The position numbers were made by a program, and so were the translations under genes. From VAXT01 sp963774625 (lineage in GTDB: Bacteria > Actinomycetota > Thermoleophilia > Gaiellales > Gaiellaceae), in NCBI GenBank assembly GCA_963774625.1, contig CAVZFQ010000013.1:310001-374000 (forward strand): a stretch of 64,000 nt of DNA, in the 5' to 3' direction. Of this stretch, positions 53,579-62,905 are shown piece after piece. A model generated the notes under the pieces. That model was not told the DNA's origin, searched no databases, and saw only the letters and a program-made list of their open reading frames with translations. The stretch's first letter is position 1. Each line of letters begins with the position of its first letter.

Positions 53579-55437
53579 ACCGGCGCGCAGCGGGCGGCGA
53601 GCACTTCGTCGCCGTACCGCTCGAGCTTGGCCGGCCCCACTCCGGGGACGGCGGCGAGCTCGTCGCGCGTGCGTGGTGCCCTGCGGACGATCTCGGCCAG
53701 CGTCGAGTTGTGGAAGATCACGTACGCAGGGCGCTCCTCCGCCTTCGCGGTCTCCAGCCGCCAGCGCTTAAGGGCGTCGTAGAGCGGGTCGTCGGGCTCG
53801 ACCGCCTTGACCTTGGCCGGAGCCTCGCGCTGGACTCCGAGCTCGGCGAGGAACCGGCTCGGCTTCCCGGCCCACGTGATCGAGAGATGCCGTTTCGCAC
53901 GCGTCATGCCGACGTAGAGGAGCCGCCGCTCCTCGGCGATCGCGGCGGCGGTCTTCGAGAGCTTCGACGGTAGCTCGCGCTCCTCGAGCCGCGGCAGGAA
54001 GACGGCCTCGAACTCGAGGCCCTTCGCCCGGTGGTAGGTCAGGAAGTGGACGCCGCGGGCTTCACCGCCGCTGCCGAAGCGCTGCTGGAGATGCGCGACG
54101 AACTCCGAGAGTGTCCGCTCTCCATCGTCATACTCCGCGGCCAGCTGGACGAGGCGGGCGAGGTCGTTCTGACGCGTCACCTCCCGCTCTCCGAGCCCGT
54201 CGGGGATGCGGTCGAGAAGCCCCTGCTCCGTCGCCACGCGCCGGACGTGCGCCGAGACTGCGGTCCCGCCAACGCCGCGCAGCGCCTTCAGCAACTGTCG
54301 AGCTGCGTCGCGCGACAGGAGCGCTGCGCCCTGGAACGGGAGCTCGGCGGCCGTGAACGCCTCTTCGAAGTCGGCCGAGCGCGCATTCGTCCGGTAGAGC
54401 AGAGCCATCTCCTCGTAGGGCACGCCCTCGGCGTGCAAGGCCCGCACCCGCTCGACGAGGTAAGCCGCTTCGGCTTCCGGCTCCGGGAACGACCGCGTCA
54501 CCGGCTCGGGACCACCGACGTGCACCGCCCGCAGCACCTTCGCCGCGCCGCCGAGTTGAGGGACGAGCAGGTTCGCCGCCGCCAGAACCTGCGGGGTCGA
54601 GCGGTAGTTGTCCTCGAGCCGGACGACCGTGGCGTGCGGGAAACGCCCCGGCATGCCCAGCAGGTACTCGGGGCTCGCACCCGTGAAGGCGTAGATCGAC
54701 TGGTAGTCGTCGCCGACGGCGCAGAGCTCGTCGCGCTCGCCAAGCCAGCGGTCGAGCAGCGATTGCTGAAGCAGGTTCACGTCCTGGTACTCGTCGACGG
54801 TGAAGGCTCGGTAGCGCTCGCGAACCTGAGCGAGGGCTCCTTCGTCAGCGTCGAAGAGGCGCACCGCGAGCTCGAGGAGATCCTCGAAGTCGACGTACCC
54901 CTGGTCGGCCTTTCGCCGCTCGTACTCGCGGTAGACGCGCGCCATCAGGTCACCCGGAATCGGCGGTTCGTGCCCGTCGAGCGAGCGGAGGTAGTCATCC
55001 GGCGTGAGGCGCCGGTTCTTTGCCCACTCGATCTCGGTGGCGAGGTCGCCGGCCGGCCGGAAGCGATAGGGGCGCGGCAGCGTGTTGCCGATGTGCCGGA
55101 GCGACAGCGCCTTCGAGGCGAGGATGCGCTGGGGCGGCGTGGAGGCAAAGAAGCGAAGCTGCCCGAGAGCGGCGGAGTGGAACGTGCTCGCGCGCAGCCC
55201 GTCCACTCCGAGAGCCGCGAGCCGTGCGCGCATCTCGCCGGCGGCCTTGTCGGTGAACGTGACGGCGAGGATCTCTCCGGCTGCGAACGCTCCCGTTGCG
55301 ACCTGGTTGGCGATGCGCCGCGTGATCGTCGTCGTCTTGCCCGATCCGGCCCCGGCGAGGATGCACACCGGCCCGCGCACGGCCTCGACCGCGCGCCGCT
55401 GCTCGGCGTTCAACCCCGCGAAGATCACGTCGGACAC
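53579..55437 (-). CDS. UvrD/Rep-type ATP-dependent DNA helicase with HRDC domain
   Basis: About 618 residues. Superfamily 1 helicase motifs in order: Q motif LNAEQRRAVEA, Walker A AGAGSGKTTT (27-36), VTFTDKAAGEMR, STFHSAALGQL, VDEYQDVN, AVGDDYQSIYAF, RLEDNYRST, LTYHRAKGLEFEAVF and LLYVGMTRAK; an HRDC domain ends PGVGPAKLERYGDEVLAA. It is shorter than UvrD1 and resembles actinobacterial UvrD2. As given, the frame runs on to 53305 antisense to the PhoX-like gene; skipping one base after VLAA gives a TGA at 53581-53579, which I take as the real end. Confidence 0.88.
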
Positions 55438-55468
55438 CGCCCCAACCTACTGCGGGCGTCAGACGCTT

Positions 55469-57376
55469 CTAGTGAATGGTCTGTTCCGAAACCGTGTCTT
55501 CTTGCGCGACGGCCACGTCGATCCGGCGCGGGGTGCGCACCATCATCGAGAGGCGCGAAACGACGTCGAGCGTCTCGCCGGCCGTCACGAGCCGTTCGAG
55601 CTCTCCGAGCTCGTCCTCCAGCCACACGCCGTCGATCGGCGGGCGGGTCGCGCGCTTGATCTTCAGGTGCTCGGTGCTCGTGATCGTCTCGTTCTCGCCC
55701 CAGAGCTCCTCGTGCAGCTTCTCGCCGGCTCGCACCCCGATGAACTCGAGCGGGATCTCCTTGTCGGGCTCCTTGCCGGAGAGGCGGATCATGCTCCGCG
55801 CGAGATCCATGATCTTCACGGGCTCGCCCATGTCGAGGACGAAGATCTCTCCACGGCCGCCGATCGAACCGGCCTGGACGACGAGTGAGACCGCCTCCGG
55901 AGTCGTCATGAAGAAGCGCGTCATCTCGGGGTGCGTGATCGTGACCGGGCCGCCCTTGGCGATCTGCCGCTTGAAGATGCGGATCACGCTTCCGGAAGAG
56001 TCCAGCACGTTGCCGAAGCGCACGGCCACGAACCGCGTGGCGACGTCGTCGCGCTGGCCGTAGGCCTCCACGATCCACTCGCAGAGCGCCTTCGACTGGC
56101 CGTAGACGGCCTGGGCGTTGAGCGCCTTGTCGGTCGAGATCAGAACGAACCGCCGCGCCTCGAACTCGACGGCCACCTCGGCCACCACTTTCGTCCCGAG
56201 GATGTTGTTACGCACCGACTCGAGCGGGTTCGCCTCCATCATCGGCACATGCTTGTAGGCCGCGGCGTGGAAGACGACCGCCGGGCGGTACCGGTCGAAG
56301 ACCTGGCGCAGCTTCTCGCGGTTGCCGACGTCGGCGATCACCGGAACGCTCGCCGGGAAGCCGCGGTCGTCCACGAGCTCGCGCTCGATCTCGTAGAGAG
56401 CGGACTCGGCCTGGTCGACCAGGATCAGCCGCGAGGCGCCTGCTCGCGCCACCTGGCGGCAGAGCTCGGACCCGATCGAGCCCCCGGCGCCGGTGACGAG
56501 CACGGTCTCGTCGCGCAGGTACGCGGAGATCTCGTCGAAGTTCACCTCGACCGGCTCGCGGCCGAGGATGTCCTCGACCTGGACGGGACGAATCTGTGCC
56601 GCGAGGTTGTGGTCGCCGGCAATCAACTCGTACAGGCCGGGGAGCGTCTTGACCGGGACCTGGGCGTCGCGCGCAGCCTCGACGACCTTCTGGCGCACCT
56701 CGCCGGCTGCCGACGGGATTGCGATCAGCAGCTCGTCGGGCTTGTTGTCGCGCAGGATGTGCGGCAGCTCCTCGGTCGTGCCGAGAACGCGGATGCCGTG
56801 GATGCGGAGGTTCTTCTTGCGGCGGTCGTCGTCGACGACGCCGATCGGCGTGAAGCCCAGTGCGCGTGACTTCAGCATCTCGCGGATGACGAGCTGGCCG
56901 GCATCGCCCGCTCCGACGACGAGCACTTTCTTGCCGCGCGCGACGAGCCCGCCGGGAGCCGGCCGCTCGAAGATCGTCCGCGCGGCGAGGCGCGTGCCCG
57001 CGACGAAGGCCAGGAGCAGGAGCCAGTCGATGACGGCCACTCCGCGAGGCAGCCGCTCGGTGGAGTCCGGCGGGAAGAAGTAGAGCGTGAAGCCGACGAG
57101 GAGCGAGGCGACGGTGACCCCGCGCAGAGCTCCCCACATGTCGCGCGTCGAGGCGTACCGCCACCAGCGGTTGTAGAAGCCGAAGGCGGTGAAGACGCCG
57201 AGCGTGATGCCGACGACGAGCCCGGTCGTCTGCCAGTTCGTCAGGCGCTCGTAGAAGGGCGGGATGCCAACCGCAGAGTCGAAGCGAAGCTGGAACGCGA
57301 GCTGCCAGGCCGCGGCGATCAGCGCAGCATCGGCGATCAGCTGCCAGATCCGGTGGCGGTTCACCGGGCTTCTCAT
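55469..57376 (-). CDS. FlaA1/CapD-type membrane nucleotide-sugar dehydratase/epimerase
   Basis: 635 residues. Four N-terminal membrane helices, a CoA-binding-like Rossmann domain (KVLVVGAGDAGQLVIREML, about 149-167), then a short-chain dehydrogenase domain with VLVTGAGGSIGSELCRQVA near 293, AAYKHVPMMEANP, ISTDKALNAQAVYGQSKA and VRFGNVLDSSGSVIRIFKRQ. Family members (PglF, CapD, WbpM) make UDP-4-keto-6-deoxy sugars, the precursor for bacillosamine-type amino sugars. The aminotransferase next to it (4-nt overlap) would use that product. Confidence 0.92.
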   Translation of the reverse strand: MRSPVNRHRIWQLIADAALIAAAWQLAFQLRFDSAVGIPPFYERLTNWQTTGLVVGITLGVFTAFGFYNRWWRYASTRDMWGALRGVTVASLLVGFTLYFFPPDSTERLPRGVAVIDWLLLLAFVAGTRLAARTIFERPAPGGLVARGKKVLVVGAGDAGQLVIREMLKSRALGFTPIGVVDDDRRKKNLRIHGIRVLGTTEELPHILRDNKPDELLIAIPSAAGEVRQKVVEAARDAQVPVKTLPGLYELIAGDHNLAAQIRPVQVEDILGREPVEVNFDEISAYLRDETVLVTGAGGSIGSELCRQVARAGASRLILVDQAESALYEIERELVDDRGFPASVPVIADVGNREKLRQVFDRYRPAVVFHAAAYKHVPMMEANPLESVRNNILGTKVVAEVAVEFEARRFVLISTDKALNAQAVYGQSKALCEWIVEAYGQRDDVATRFVAVRFGNVLDSSGSVIRIFKRQIAKGGPVTITHPEMTRFFMTTPEAVSLVVQAGSIGGRGEIFVLDMGEPVKIMDLARSMIRLSGKEPDKEIPLEFIGVRAGEKLHEELWGENETITSTEHLKIKRATRPPIDGVWLEDELGELERLVTAGETLDVVSRLSMMVRTPRRIDVAVAQEDTVSEQTIH

Positions 57377-58461
57377 CGAACGGGCTCCAGCGATGTGGCC
57401 TTCTTCACCACTTCGACCACGCGCTCCTGCACCTGCGGCCCGATGCCTGCCCAGAGCGGAAGCGCCAGATTCTCGCGGCCGGCGCGCTCGGTCTCCGGGA
57501 AGTCGCCCTCACGATGGCCGAGGAACTCGAGCGCCGGCTGCAGGTGGAGCGGCGTCGTGTAGTAGGCAGCCGAGGCGATGTCGGCCGCCTCGAGGCTCTC
57601 GGCGATGCGGTCTCGCTCCGGTGAGCGCACGACGTACATGTGGTAGACGTGGCCCGGCTCGTCGGCAGGCACATCGCACGCCTCTGCGAGGCCAAGCTCT
57701 GCGTAGCGCCCGGCTGCCTCGCGACGCGAGCGGTTCCACTCCTCGATCTTCGAGAGGAAGACCCGCAAAACGGCGGCCTGCACTTCGTCGAGGCGCGAGT
57801 TGTAGCCGACGAGGTCGAAGCGCTTCTTGTCACGGGAGCCGTGGAAGCGGAGCAGGCGGATGCGCTCCGCGAGCTCGTCGTCGTCCGTCGTGACCGCACC
57901 ACCGTCGCCGAAGGCGAACAGGTTCTTGGTCGGGAAGAAGCTGAAGGTCGAAGCCACGCCGGTGGTGGCGACGCCTTGCGCGCCGAAGGCCTGGGCCGCG
58001 TCCTCGAGCAACGGGACGCCGAGACCCTTCAGGTCGTCCAGCGCCGCCGGTCGGCCGAAGAGGTGGACCGGGATGATTGCCTTGGTGCGAGGCGTGATCC
58101 GCTTGGCCGCGTCTTCCGGGTCGATGTTGAGGCTCGTCGCTTCGACGTCGGCAAAGACGGGACGTGCCCCCCGGCGGATGATCGCCTCGGCAGTCGCGTA
58201 GAACGTGAACGCGGGGCAGATGACCTCGTCGCCCTCGCCGACGCCCATCGCGTCCAGTGCGAGCACCAGCGCATCGGTCCCGTTCGCGACCCCGATCGCA
58301 TGCCGCACGCCGAGATATGCAGCGGCCTCCTCCTCGAAGGATTGGACATTGGGGCCGAGGATGAACCGTCCCGAGTCGAGGACTTCGGCGATTCTCTCCT
58401 TCAGCTCGTCCAGCAGCGGCGCGTACTGCGCCCGCACGTCAACCAGCGGGATCTGCGGCAC
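57373..58461 (-). CDS. DegT/DnrJ/EryC1/StrS sugar aminotransferase
   Basis: 362 residues. PLP lysine K179 in SFFPTKNLFAFGDGG, GTDALVLALDAMGVG, PAFTFYATAEAI, VHLFGRPAALDDL and LEDAAQAFGAQ are all family blocks. With FlaA1/CapD it should produce a 4-amino-4,6-dideoxy sugar. GTG 58461 is preferred because IPLVDVRAQYAPLLDEL starts the family's first helix; ATG 58497 is an alternative that would overlap the DedA gene further. Confidence 0.92.
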   Translation of the reverse strand: MPQIPLVDVRAQYAPLLDELKERIAEVLDSGRFILGPNVQSFEEEAAAYLGVRHAIGVANGTDALVLALDAMGVGEGDEVICPAFTFYATAEAIIRRGARPVFADVEATSLNIDPEDAAKRITPRTKAIIPVHLFGRPAALDDLKGLGVPLLEDAAQAFGAQGVATTGVASTFSFFPTKNLFAFGDGGAVTTDDDELAERIRLLRFHGSRDKKRFDLVGYNSRLDEVQAAVLRVFLSKIEEWNRSRREAAGRYAELGLAEACDVPADEPGHVYHMYVVRSPERDRIAESLEAADIASAAYYTTPLHLQPALEFLGHREGDFPETERAGRENLALPLWAGIGPQVQERVVEVVKKATSLEPVR

Positions 58462-59131
58462 GACGAGCCAGTCTAGACGACCTTCTGTAGCGGACATACA
58501 GGTAGACGAGGCCCGACACGATCAACGCAGCAACCGCATAGTCGACGTAGTGCCAGGCCTCCTGGAACCGCTCGTAGCTGCGGCCGAAGCCGTAGCCGAT
58601 GGCGGCCAGGCCGAAGCACCACGGCACGGTGCCGAGGAACGTGAGCACCGTGTAGCGGACTAGCTTGACGCGCGCGATCCCGGCCGGAATGGCGATGAAG
58701 GACCGGATCACCGGGAGCATGCGGCCGACGAAAACCGTCAGGTCGCCGAAGCGCTCGAACCAGCGGTCGGCCCGCTCGAGCTTGTCGGGGCCGAGGTGCA
58801 ACCACCGGCCGTGCTTCTCCAGGTACGGACGCCCCGCGTACAGCCCGATTCCCCAGCCGATGATCGAGCCGACGGTGTAGCCGAGCGTCCCGCTCATGGC
58901 GACGGCGAAGTAGGCCCAGAAGCCGGGCTCGATCTGGTGGCCGAAGAGAACGACGTCCTGCCCCGCAAACGCACCTGCCGCAAGGGCGCCGCCGTAGACC
59001 ATCACGAGCTCGCTCGCGGCCGGGAGCACGGCGTCGACCAGCATCAGGATGAAGATCGCGTACAGCCCGTGGTCGCCGATCAGCGACGTGAGCGCATCGG
59101 TGAGCGACGACAGGATCGAGGCGACGGGCAC
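58439..59131 (-). CDS. DedA/SNARE-associated family membrane protein
   Basis: 230 residues from GTG 59131, five or six membrane helices. The DedA signature FGDLTVFVGRMLPVIRSFIA (arginine-rich membrane motif) and ASELVMVYGGALAA with GTLGYTVGSIIGWGIG are clear. DedA proteins are thought to flip undecaprenyl phosphate or phospholipid, which would recycle the carrier used by the neighbouring polysaccharide enzymes. Confidence 0.92.
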   Translation of the reverse strand: MPVASILSSLTDALTSLIGDHGLYAIFILMLVDAVLPAASELVMVYGGALAAGAFAGQDVVLFGHQIEPGFWAYFAVAMSGTLGYTVGSIIGWGIGLYAGRPYLEKHGRWLHLGPDKLERADRWFERFGDLTVFVGRMLPVIRSFIAIPAGIARVKLVRYTVLTFLGTVPWCFGLAAIGYGFGRSYERFQEAWHYVDYAVAALIVSGLVYLYVRYRRSSRLARRAADPAG

Positions 59132-59155
59132 CGAGGGAGTGTAGTGAGGGTCTGA

Positions 59156-60883
59156 CTAGCGGCCGGACCGGCGGACGCTGAAGCGCTGCGTCAGCTCGGT
59201 CGGCCCGTACGAGTTGGTCGCCAGCACGCGCACGACGTAGCTGCCCCGGCGGGCCAGGATGCGGTTCCCGTAGCGGCCGTTCCAGACCACCTTCCTCGTT
59301 CCGGCGCGCATGAAGCGATTCGAGACGGTTCGCACGCGCACACCGGTCGACGTCTCGATCGACACGCGGACTCGCGCCGGCGCGGCGAGCCGGAAGCCGA
59401 CGCGGAAAGCCGTGCCTCGCGCGCGCACGCGCAGGACTCTGTGGGAGACGCGGAGGTGGCCAAGCGTCGCGTTGAGCCAGAAGACTCGCTCGGCCACCGA
59501 GTGCTGGCTGAGGTTGTCGACGGCGTTGACGACCCAGCGCCACCTGCCCTGGCGGTCGACGGCCCCCTCTGGAGTACGTCCGTTCCAGGACAGCTTGTAC
59601 AGGCCGGGCAGCCGTTCGCCGGTCTGGGTCTGACGCGGGACTCGATCGGGCCCGACGAGGCTGGCGGTGACCGTCGACGGCCGGACGAGCTTGAACGAGA
59701 CGGTCTGCACCTCGTCGAGGCCGTCGCCGTTCGGCGACAGGACTTGCTCCGTCGGCGGCGGCGCATGGACGCCGTAGTAAAAGACCATCAGCGAGTCGGA
59801 CACGGCGCGTTCGGGCCGCTCTGACGGGCGGTTGAGCAGCTTGCCGTCGAAGGCCATCGTCGTCGAGCCGCCGGCATCCAGGGCCGAGCCCTGAGCGACG
59901 CCGAGCCTGACGAGTGTCTGCGCGAGCTCGAAGTTGGTCATGCCCGACGAGTAACCGGGCTGGCGACCGTCGACGGCCACGAAGACGAGCGAGCCGTCGG
60001 GCCGCTGGCCGACGCCGGTGCGCGGATGGCGAAGCGAAAGCTGGTTGCTGGAGAAATCCTCGAGCGCGCGGAACACTGGCACGCCGTCTTTGACGATCAG
60101 TGGACCGCCGCCGATGGCGTCGGTGACGCCTCCCCACTGCGGGCGGAGGATCAGCCGCGCGGTCACGCTCTGGCCGACGGGAGCCTCGGCTGCGAGCCTC
60201 CCTGCCGAAGTGCCGCGACCAACGAGCACAGCTCCGTCAGGCGGGATCGGTGTCGAGCCGCCGGGCTTCGCCTGGGTGACGACGCCGGTCAGGTCCGTGA
60301 AGGGCGCGGCCGGTGGGAAAGGCTGAAGCGTGACCTCGACGGTGCCGGTCGCCGCGGGTGTCGAGGTCCCCCACGCGGAGGTGAAGAGGGAGACGCCGTC
60401 GTTGCCGGGACGCTGATTCAAGCCGGTGAGAGGTCGGCGTTGGCTCGACCCCCACCACTGGCCGAGCATGGCGACGCGCTCGACGATGATCCGGCCGTCG
60501 TCGGTGACGCCCACGCTGGAGCGCTTCGAATGCGGAGGCGTCTTCAAGACGCCCGACTGCATGAGCATCCCGCTGGGCAGGCCCTCGTCCCAGGTGAACA
60601 GGTCGCCGTTGACGCCGGCGACGGTCGCGATCGACGAGACCCGCCGCTGCATGGAGGTCACGGTCTCGCGGCCGAGGATCGAGCCGTTCGAGAGCACCGG
60701 GCGCAGCGCGTAGAGCCCGCCCGGCTTCGGCGCGGTCATCACGTGGATGGCGACCGGCCCGTGGGGCGTGAACTGGACCTGCTTCTCGTACGTCACGCCT
60801 GGCGTAAGGACGACCCGGCCCGCAGCGCCCGCGGCGGGCGGCAGGACCAGGGCAAGCAGGGCTGTAAGGAAGACTCGTTTCAC
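59156..60883 (-). CDS. Exported phosphodiester glycosidase (NAGPA-like) with C-terminal FlgD-Ig domains
   Basis: 575 residues. Signal peptide (FLTALLALVLPPAAGAAG). The phosphodiester glycosidase domain spans about 60-370: VAGVNGDLFTWDEGLPSG, AIGGGPLIVKDGVPV, RHPRTGVGQRPDGSLVFVAV, DGRQPGYSSGMTNFELAQTL and SALDAGGSTTMAFDGKLLNR. Two FlgD-Ig-like modules follow (VLSPNGDGLDEVQTVSFKL; KVVWNGRYGNRILARRGSYV). The fold hydrolyses sugar-1-phosphodiesters as in N-acetylglucosamine-1-phosphodiester glycosidase; here it may trim cell-wall or capsular phosphodiester links. Confidence 0.87.
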   Translation of the reverse strand: MKRVFLTALLALVLPPAAGAAGRVVLTPGVTYEKQVQFTPHGPVAIHVMTAPKPGGLYALRPVLSNGSILGRETVTSMQRRVSSIATVAGVNGDLFTWDEGLPSGMLMQSGVLKTPPHSKRSSVGVTDDGRIIVERVAMLGQWWGSSQRRPLTGLNQRPGNDGVSLFTSAWGTSTPAATGTVEVTLQPFPPAAPFTDLTGVVTQAKPGGSTPIPPDGAVLVGRGTSAGRLAAEAPVGQSVTARLILRPQWGGVTDAIGGGPLIVKDGVPVFRALEDFSSNQLSLRHPRTGVGQRPDGSLVFVAVDGRQPGYSSGMTNFELAQTLVRLGVAQGSALDAGGSTTMAFDGKLLNRPSERPERAVSDSLMVFYYGVHAPPPTEQVLSPNGDGLDEVQTVSFKLVRPSTVTASLVGPDRVPRQTQTGERLPGLYKLSWNGRTPEGAVDRQGRWRWVVNAVDNLSQHSVAERVFWLNATLGHLRVSHRVLRVRARGTAFRVGFRLAAPARVRVSIETSTGVRVRTVSNRFMRAGTRKVVWNGRYGNRILARRGSYVVRVLATNSYGPTELTQRFSVRRSGR

Positions 60884-60959
60884 CGTGACCCCGCACGAGG
60901 CTAGCGCAAGGTTCTGCCGACCTACGAAGGCTTTACAACTTGCGAACCTGAAACCAGGC

Positions 60960-61322
60960 CTACGCGGAGAGCCGCTCGAAGAACGTCAGCAGATTGCCGT
61001 CCCCGTCGGTGACAGCGAATTCGCGCGCTCCCCACGGCTTCTCCTCCAGGCCTGCGTTCGGATGGACGATGCCGTCGACTGAGCAGCGCTGATACAGCTC
61101 GTCGATGCCCACGACGCGGATGCGAAACATCGTCATCGAGTCCTGCGGCTCAATGCCGCTCGGCCCCCAGAAGTGCACTCCGACGTCGTCGCGCTCCACG
61201 ATCGCGTACTCGGGCTCCACGTGGACGACGTCGAACCCGAGGTGATCGCGATACCACTCTGCGCTGATCGTGGTGTCCCGGGCGGGGATGATCGGCACCG
61301 CCATGGTCAGACGTTCGGGCAC
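60960..61322 (-). CDS. VOC (glyoxalase/bleomycin-resistance) family protein
   Basis: 120 residues: the betaalphabetabetabeta pattern IPARDTTISAEWYRDHLGF, VGVHFWG, FRIRVVGIDELYQRC and EFAVTDGDGNLLTFFERL with a C-terminal metal-type Glu. The sequence is closest in style to bleomycin-binding-like proteins. GTG 61322 is used, two bases after the polyprenyl synthase stop; ATG 61304 is possible. Substrate unknown. Confidence 0.82.
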   Translation of the reverse strand: MPERLTMAVPIIPARDTTISAEWYRDHLGFDVVHVEPEYAIVERDDVGVHFWGPSGIEPQDSMTMFRIRVVGIDELYQRCSVDGIVHPNAGLEEKPWGAREFAVTDGDGNLLTFFERLSA

Positions 61323-61324
61323 CG

Positions 61325-62224
61325 CTAACGCGTCCGATCAACGGCCGCGTGGGTCAGCGCCTCGAGCTCGTCGCGCCTGACGTTGCCGTCGAGCGCTGCG
61401 ACCGCCTGCCGTGCGTACTCGAGAGCGACCTTGCGCGACTGCTCGAACGCGCTCGTCGCCGCCACCCGGACGAGCGCTCCCTCGAGCGGCCCGCCGGCGA
61501 GCGCCGCGCGCACGAACTCGTCCTCGCGCGCGGCCAGGAGCAGGGGCAGCGTCGGCGTTCCCTCGCGAAGATCGGTGCCCGGGACCTTGCCGGTGTCGGC
61601 GGCGTCGCCGGTGCAGTCGAGGATGTCGTCGGCGATCTGGAAGGCGATGCCGAGAGCGAGCCCGAACGCGCCCGACCCTCCGGCGAGCCTGCAGGCGGCC
61701 TCGAAGAGCTTCCCGGTCTTCAGGGCGCAGCGTTCCAGGTAGCTCTCGATCGTCGTGTCCGGGTCGTGTGCCTGTCGGCGCTGGAGCGCCTCGCCGCGCG
61801 AGAGTGCGACCGCCGCCTCCGCAAGGATCGCCGGAGCGCCGACGTCCCCGGTCGTGGCCAGCTCGGCGAAGGCGCGGGCGAACAGATAGTCCCCGGTAGT
61901 CACCGCCGCCTGCTCGCCGTGCACGCTCCACACGGCGGGCCGGCCGTGCCGCAGGCTCGCGCCGTCGATGAGATCGTCGTGCACGAGGGTCGCCATGTGG
62001 ACGAGCTCGATGGAGACTGCCGCCGGCACGGGCGGAGGGCGATCGAGCGGCGCAGCCAGGAAGACGAGCAGCGGGCGCAGGCGCTTGCCTCCGCTGAGCG
62101 CCTCCGACCCTGCGTCGGCGACGAGGCCGGGGTAGCGACCGACGGCCTGCTCGAGCCGAGTCTCGACCTCGGCGAGATACGCCTCGAGGCCGGGGACGGC
62201 GCGGGCGTCAGCCAGCGCGCTCAC
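61325..62224 (-). CDS. Polyprenyl diphosphate synthase (trans-isoprenyl transferase)
   Basis: 299 residues. First aspartate-rich motif LVHDDLIDGA (DDxxD), SGGKRLRPLLVFLAA before it, and the second motif IADDILDCTGD. It elongates allylic diphosphates, here most likely to build the menaquinone side chain, since its neighbour is the menaquinone methyltransferase. It overlaps that gene's stop by 4 nt. Confidence 0.93.
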   Translation of the reverse strand: MSALADARAVPGLEAYLAEVETRLEQAVGRYPGLVADAGSEALSGGKRLRPLLVFLAAPLDRPPPVPAAVSIELVHMATLVHDDLIDGASLRHGRPAVWSVHGEQAAVTTGDYLFARAFAELATTGDVGAPAILAEAAVALSRGEALQRRQAHDPDTTIESYLERCALKTGKLFEAACRLAGGSGAFGLALGIAFQIADDILDCTGDAADTGKVPGTDLREGTPTLPLLLAAREDEFVRAALAGGPLEGALVRVAATSAFEQSRKVALEYARQAVAALDGNVRRDELEALTHAAVDRTR

Positions 62225-62904
62225 CGCGCCATCCCTGTGTGCAGCGCGACGATCCCGCCCGCGAAGAGCCTCCAGCGGATTCGCTCGAAGCCCGCCTCGT
62301 CCATCAACCTCGCCAGGCCGCGGGGCTCGGGAAACCGGCGGACGCTCGCAGGGAGGTACGTGAACGCCGCTCCGCCGGGGAGCAGCTTTCCGACCGCGGG
62401 AATCAGCGCGTCGAACCAGATCTTGTAGAAGGGCGCCAGCAGTCCGCGCGGCCGCGTGACGTCCAGGACTGCGAGGCGTCCCCCGGGCTTGAGGACGCGG
62501 CGCATCTCCGCCAGGCCCTGCTCGGCGCTGGCCATGTTGCGCAGGCCGAAGCCGATGGTGACGGCGTCGAAGGAGTCGTCGTCTACCGGGAGGTGCAAAG
62601 CGTCTGCTTCGAGCCAGGTGATCTCGGACGACTTGGGCCGAGCTCGCTCGAGCATCGGGCCCGAGAAGTCGACGGCCGTCACGTCGCCGCCCGCCTCTCG
62701 CCCGGCTAGCGCGAGATCGCCGGTGCCGCAGCAGAGGTCGAGAACCCGATCCCCGGGGCGCACGACGGCTCGGGCAGCCTCCCGCCGCCAGACCCCGTCC
62801 AGCCCTGCCGTCATCAAGCGGTTCATCAGGTCGTAGCGCGGCGCAATGCGGTCGAACATGCGACGCACTCCCTCGGGAGGGAGCGTTCCCGTCTGCGTGC
62901 TCAC
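62221..62904 (-). CDS. menG: Demethylmenaquinone methyltransferase (MenG/UbiE)
   Basis: 227 residues from GTG 62904. UbiE/COQ5 blocks: MFDRIAPRYDLMNRLMTAGL, VLDLCCGTGDLALAGREAGG (SAM motif I), VTIGFGLRNMASAEQGLAEM and VLDVTRPRG. It performs the last methylation of menaquinone. It follows the cytochrome gene by one base and precedes the polyprenyl synthase, linking quinone synthesis to the respiratory complex. Confidence 0.95.
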   Translation of the reverse strand: MSTQTGTLPPEGVRRMFDRIAPRYDLMNRLMTAGLDGVWRREAARAVVRPGDRVLDLCCGTGDLALAGREAGGDVTAVDFSGPMLERARPKSSEITWLEADALHLPVDDDSFDAVTIGFGLRNMASAEQGLAEMRRVLKPGGRLAVLDVTRPRGLLAPFYKIWFDALIPAVGKLLPGGAAFTYLPASVRRFPEPRGLARLMDEAGFERIRWRLFAGGIVALHTGMAR

Positions 62905-62905
62905 C

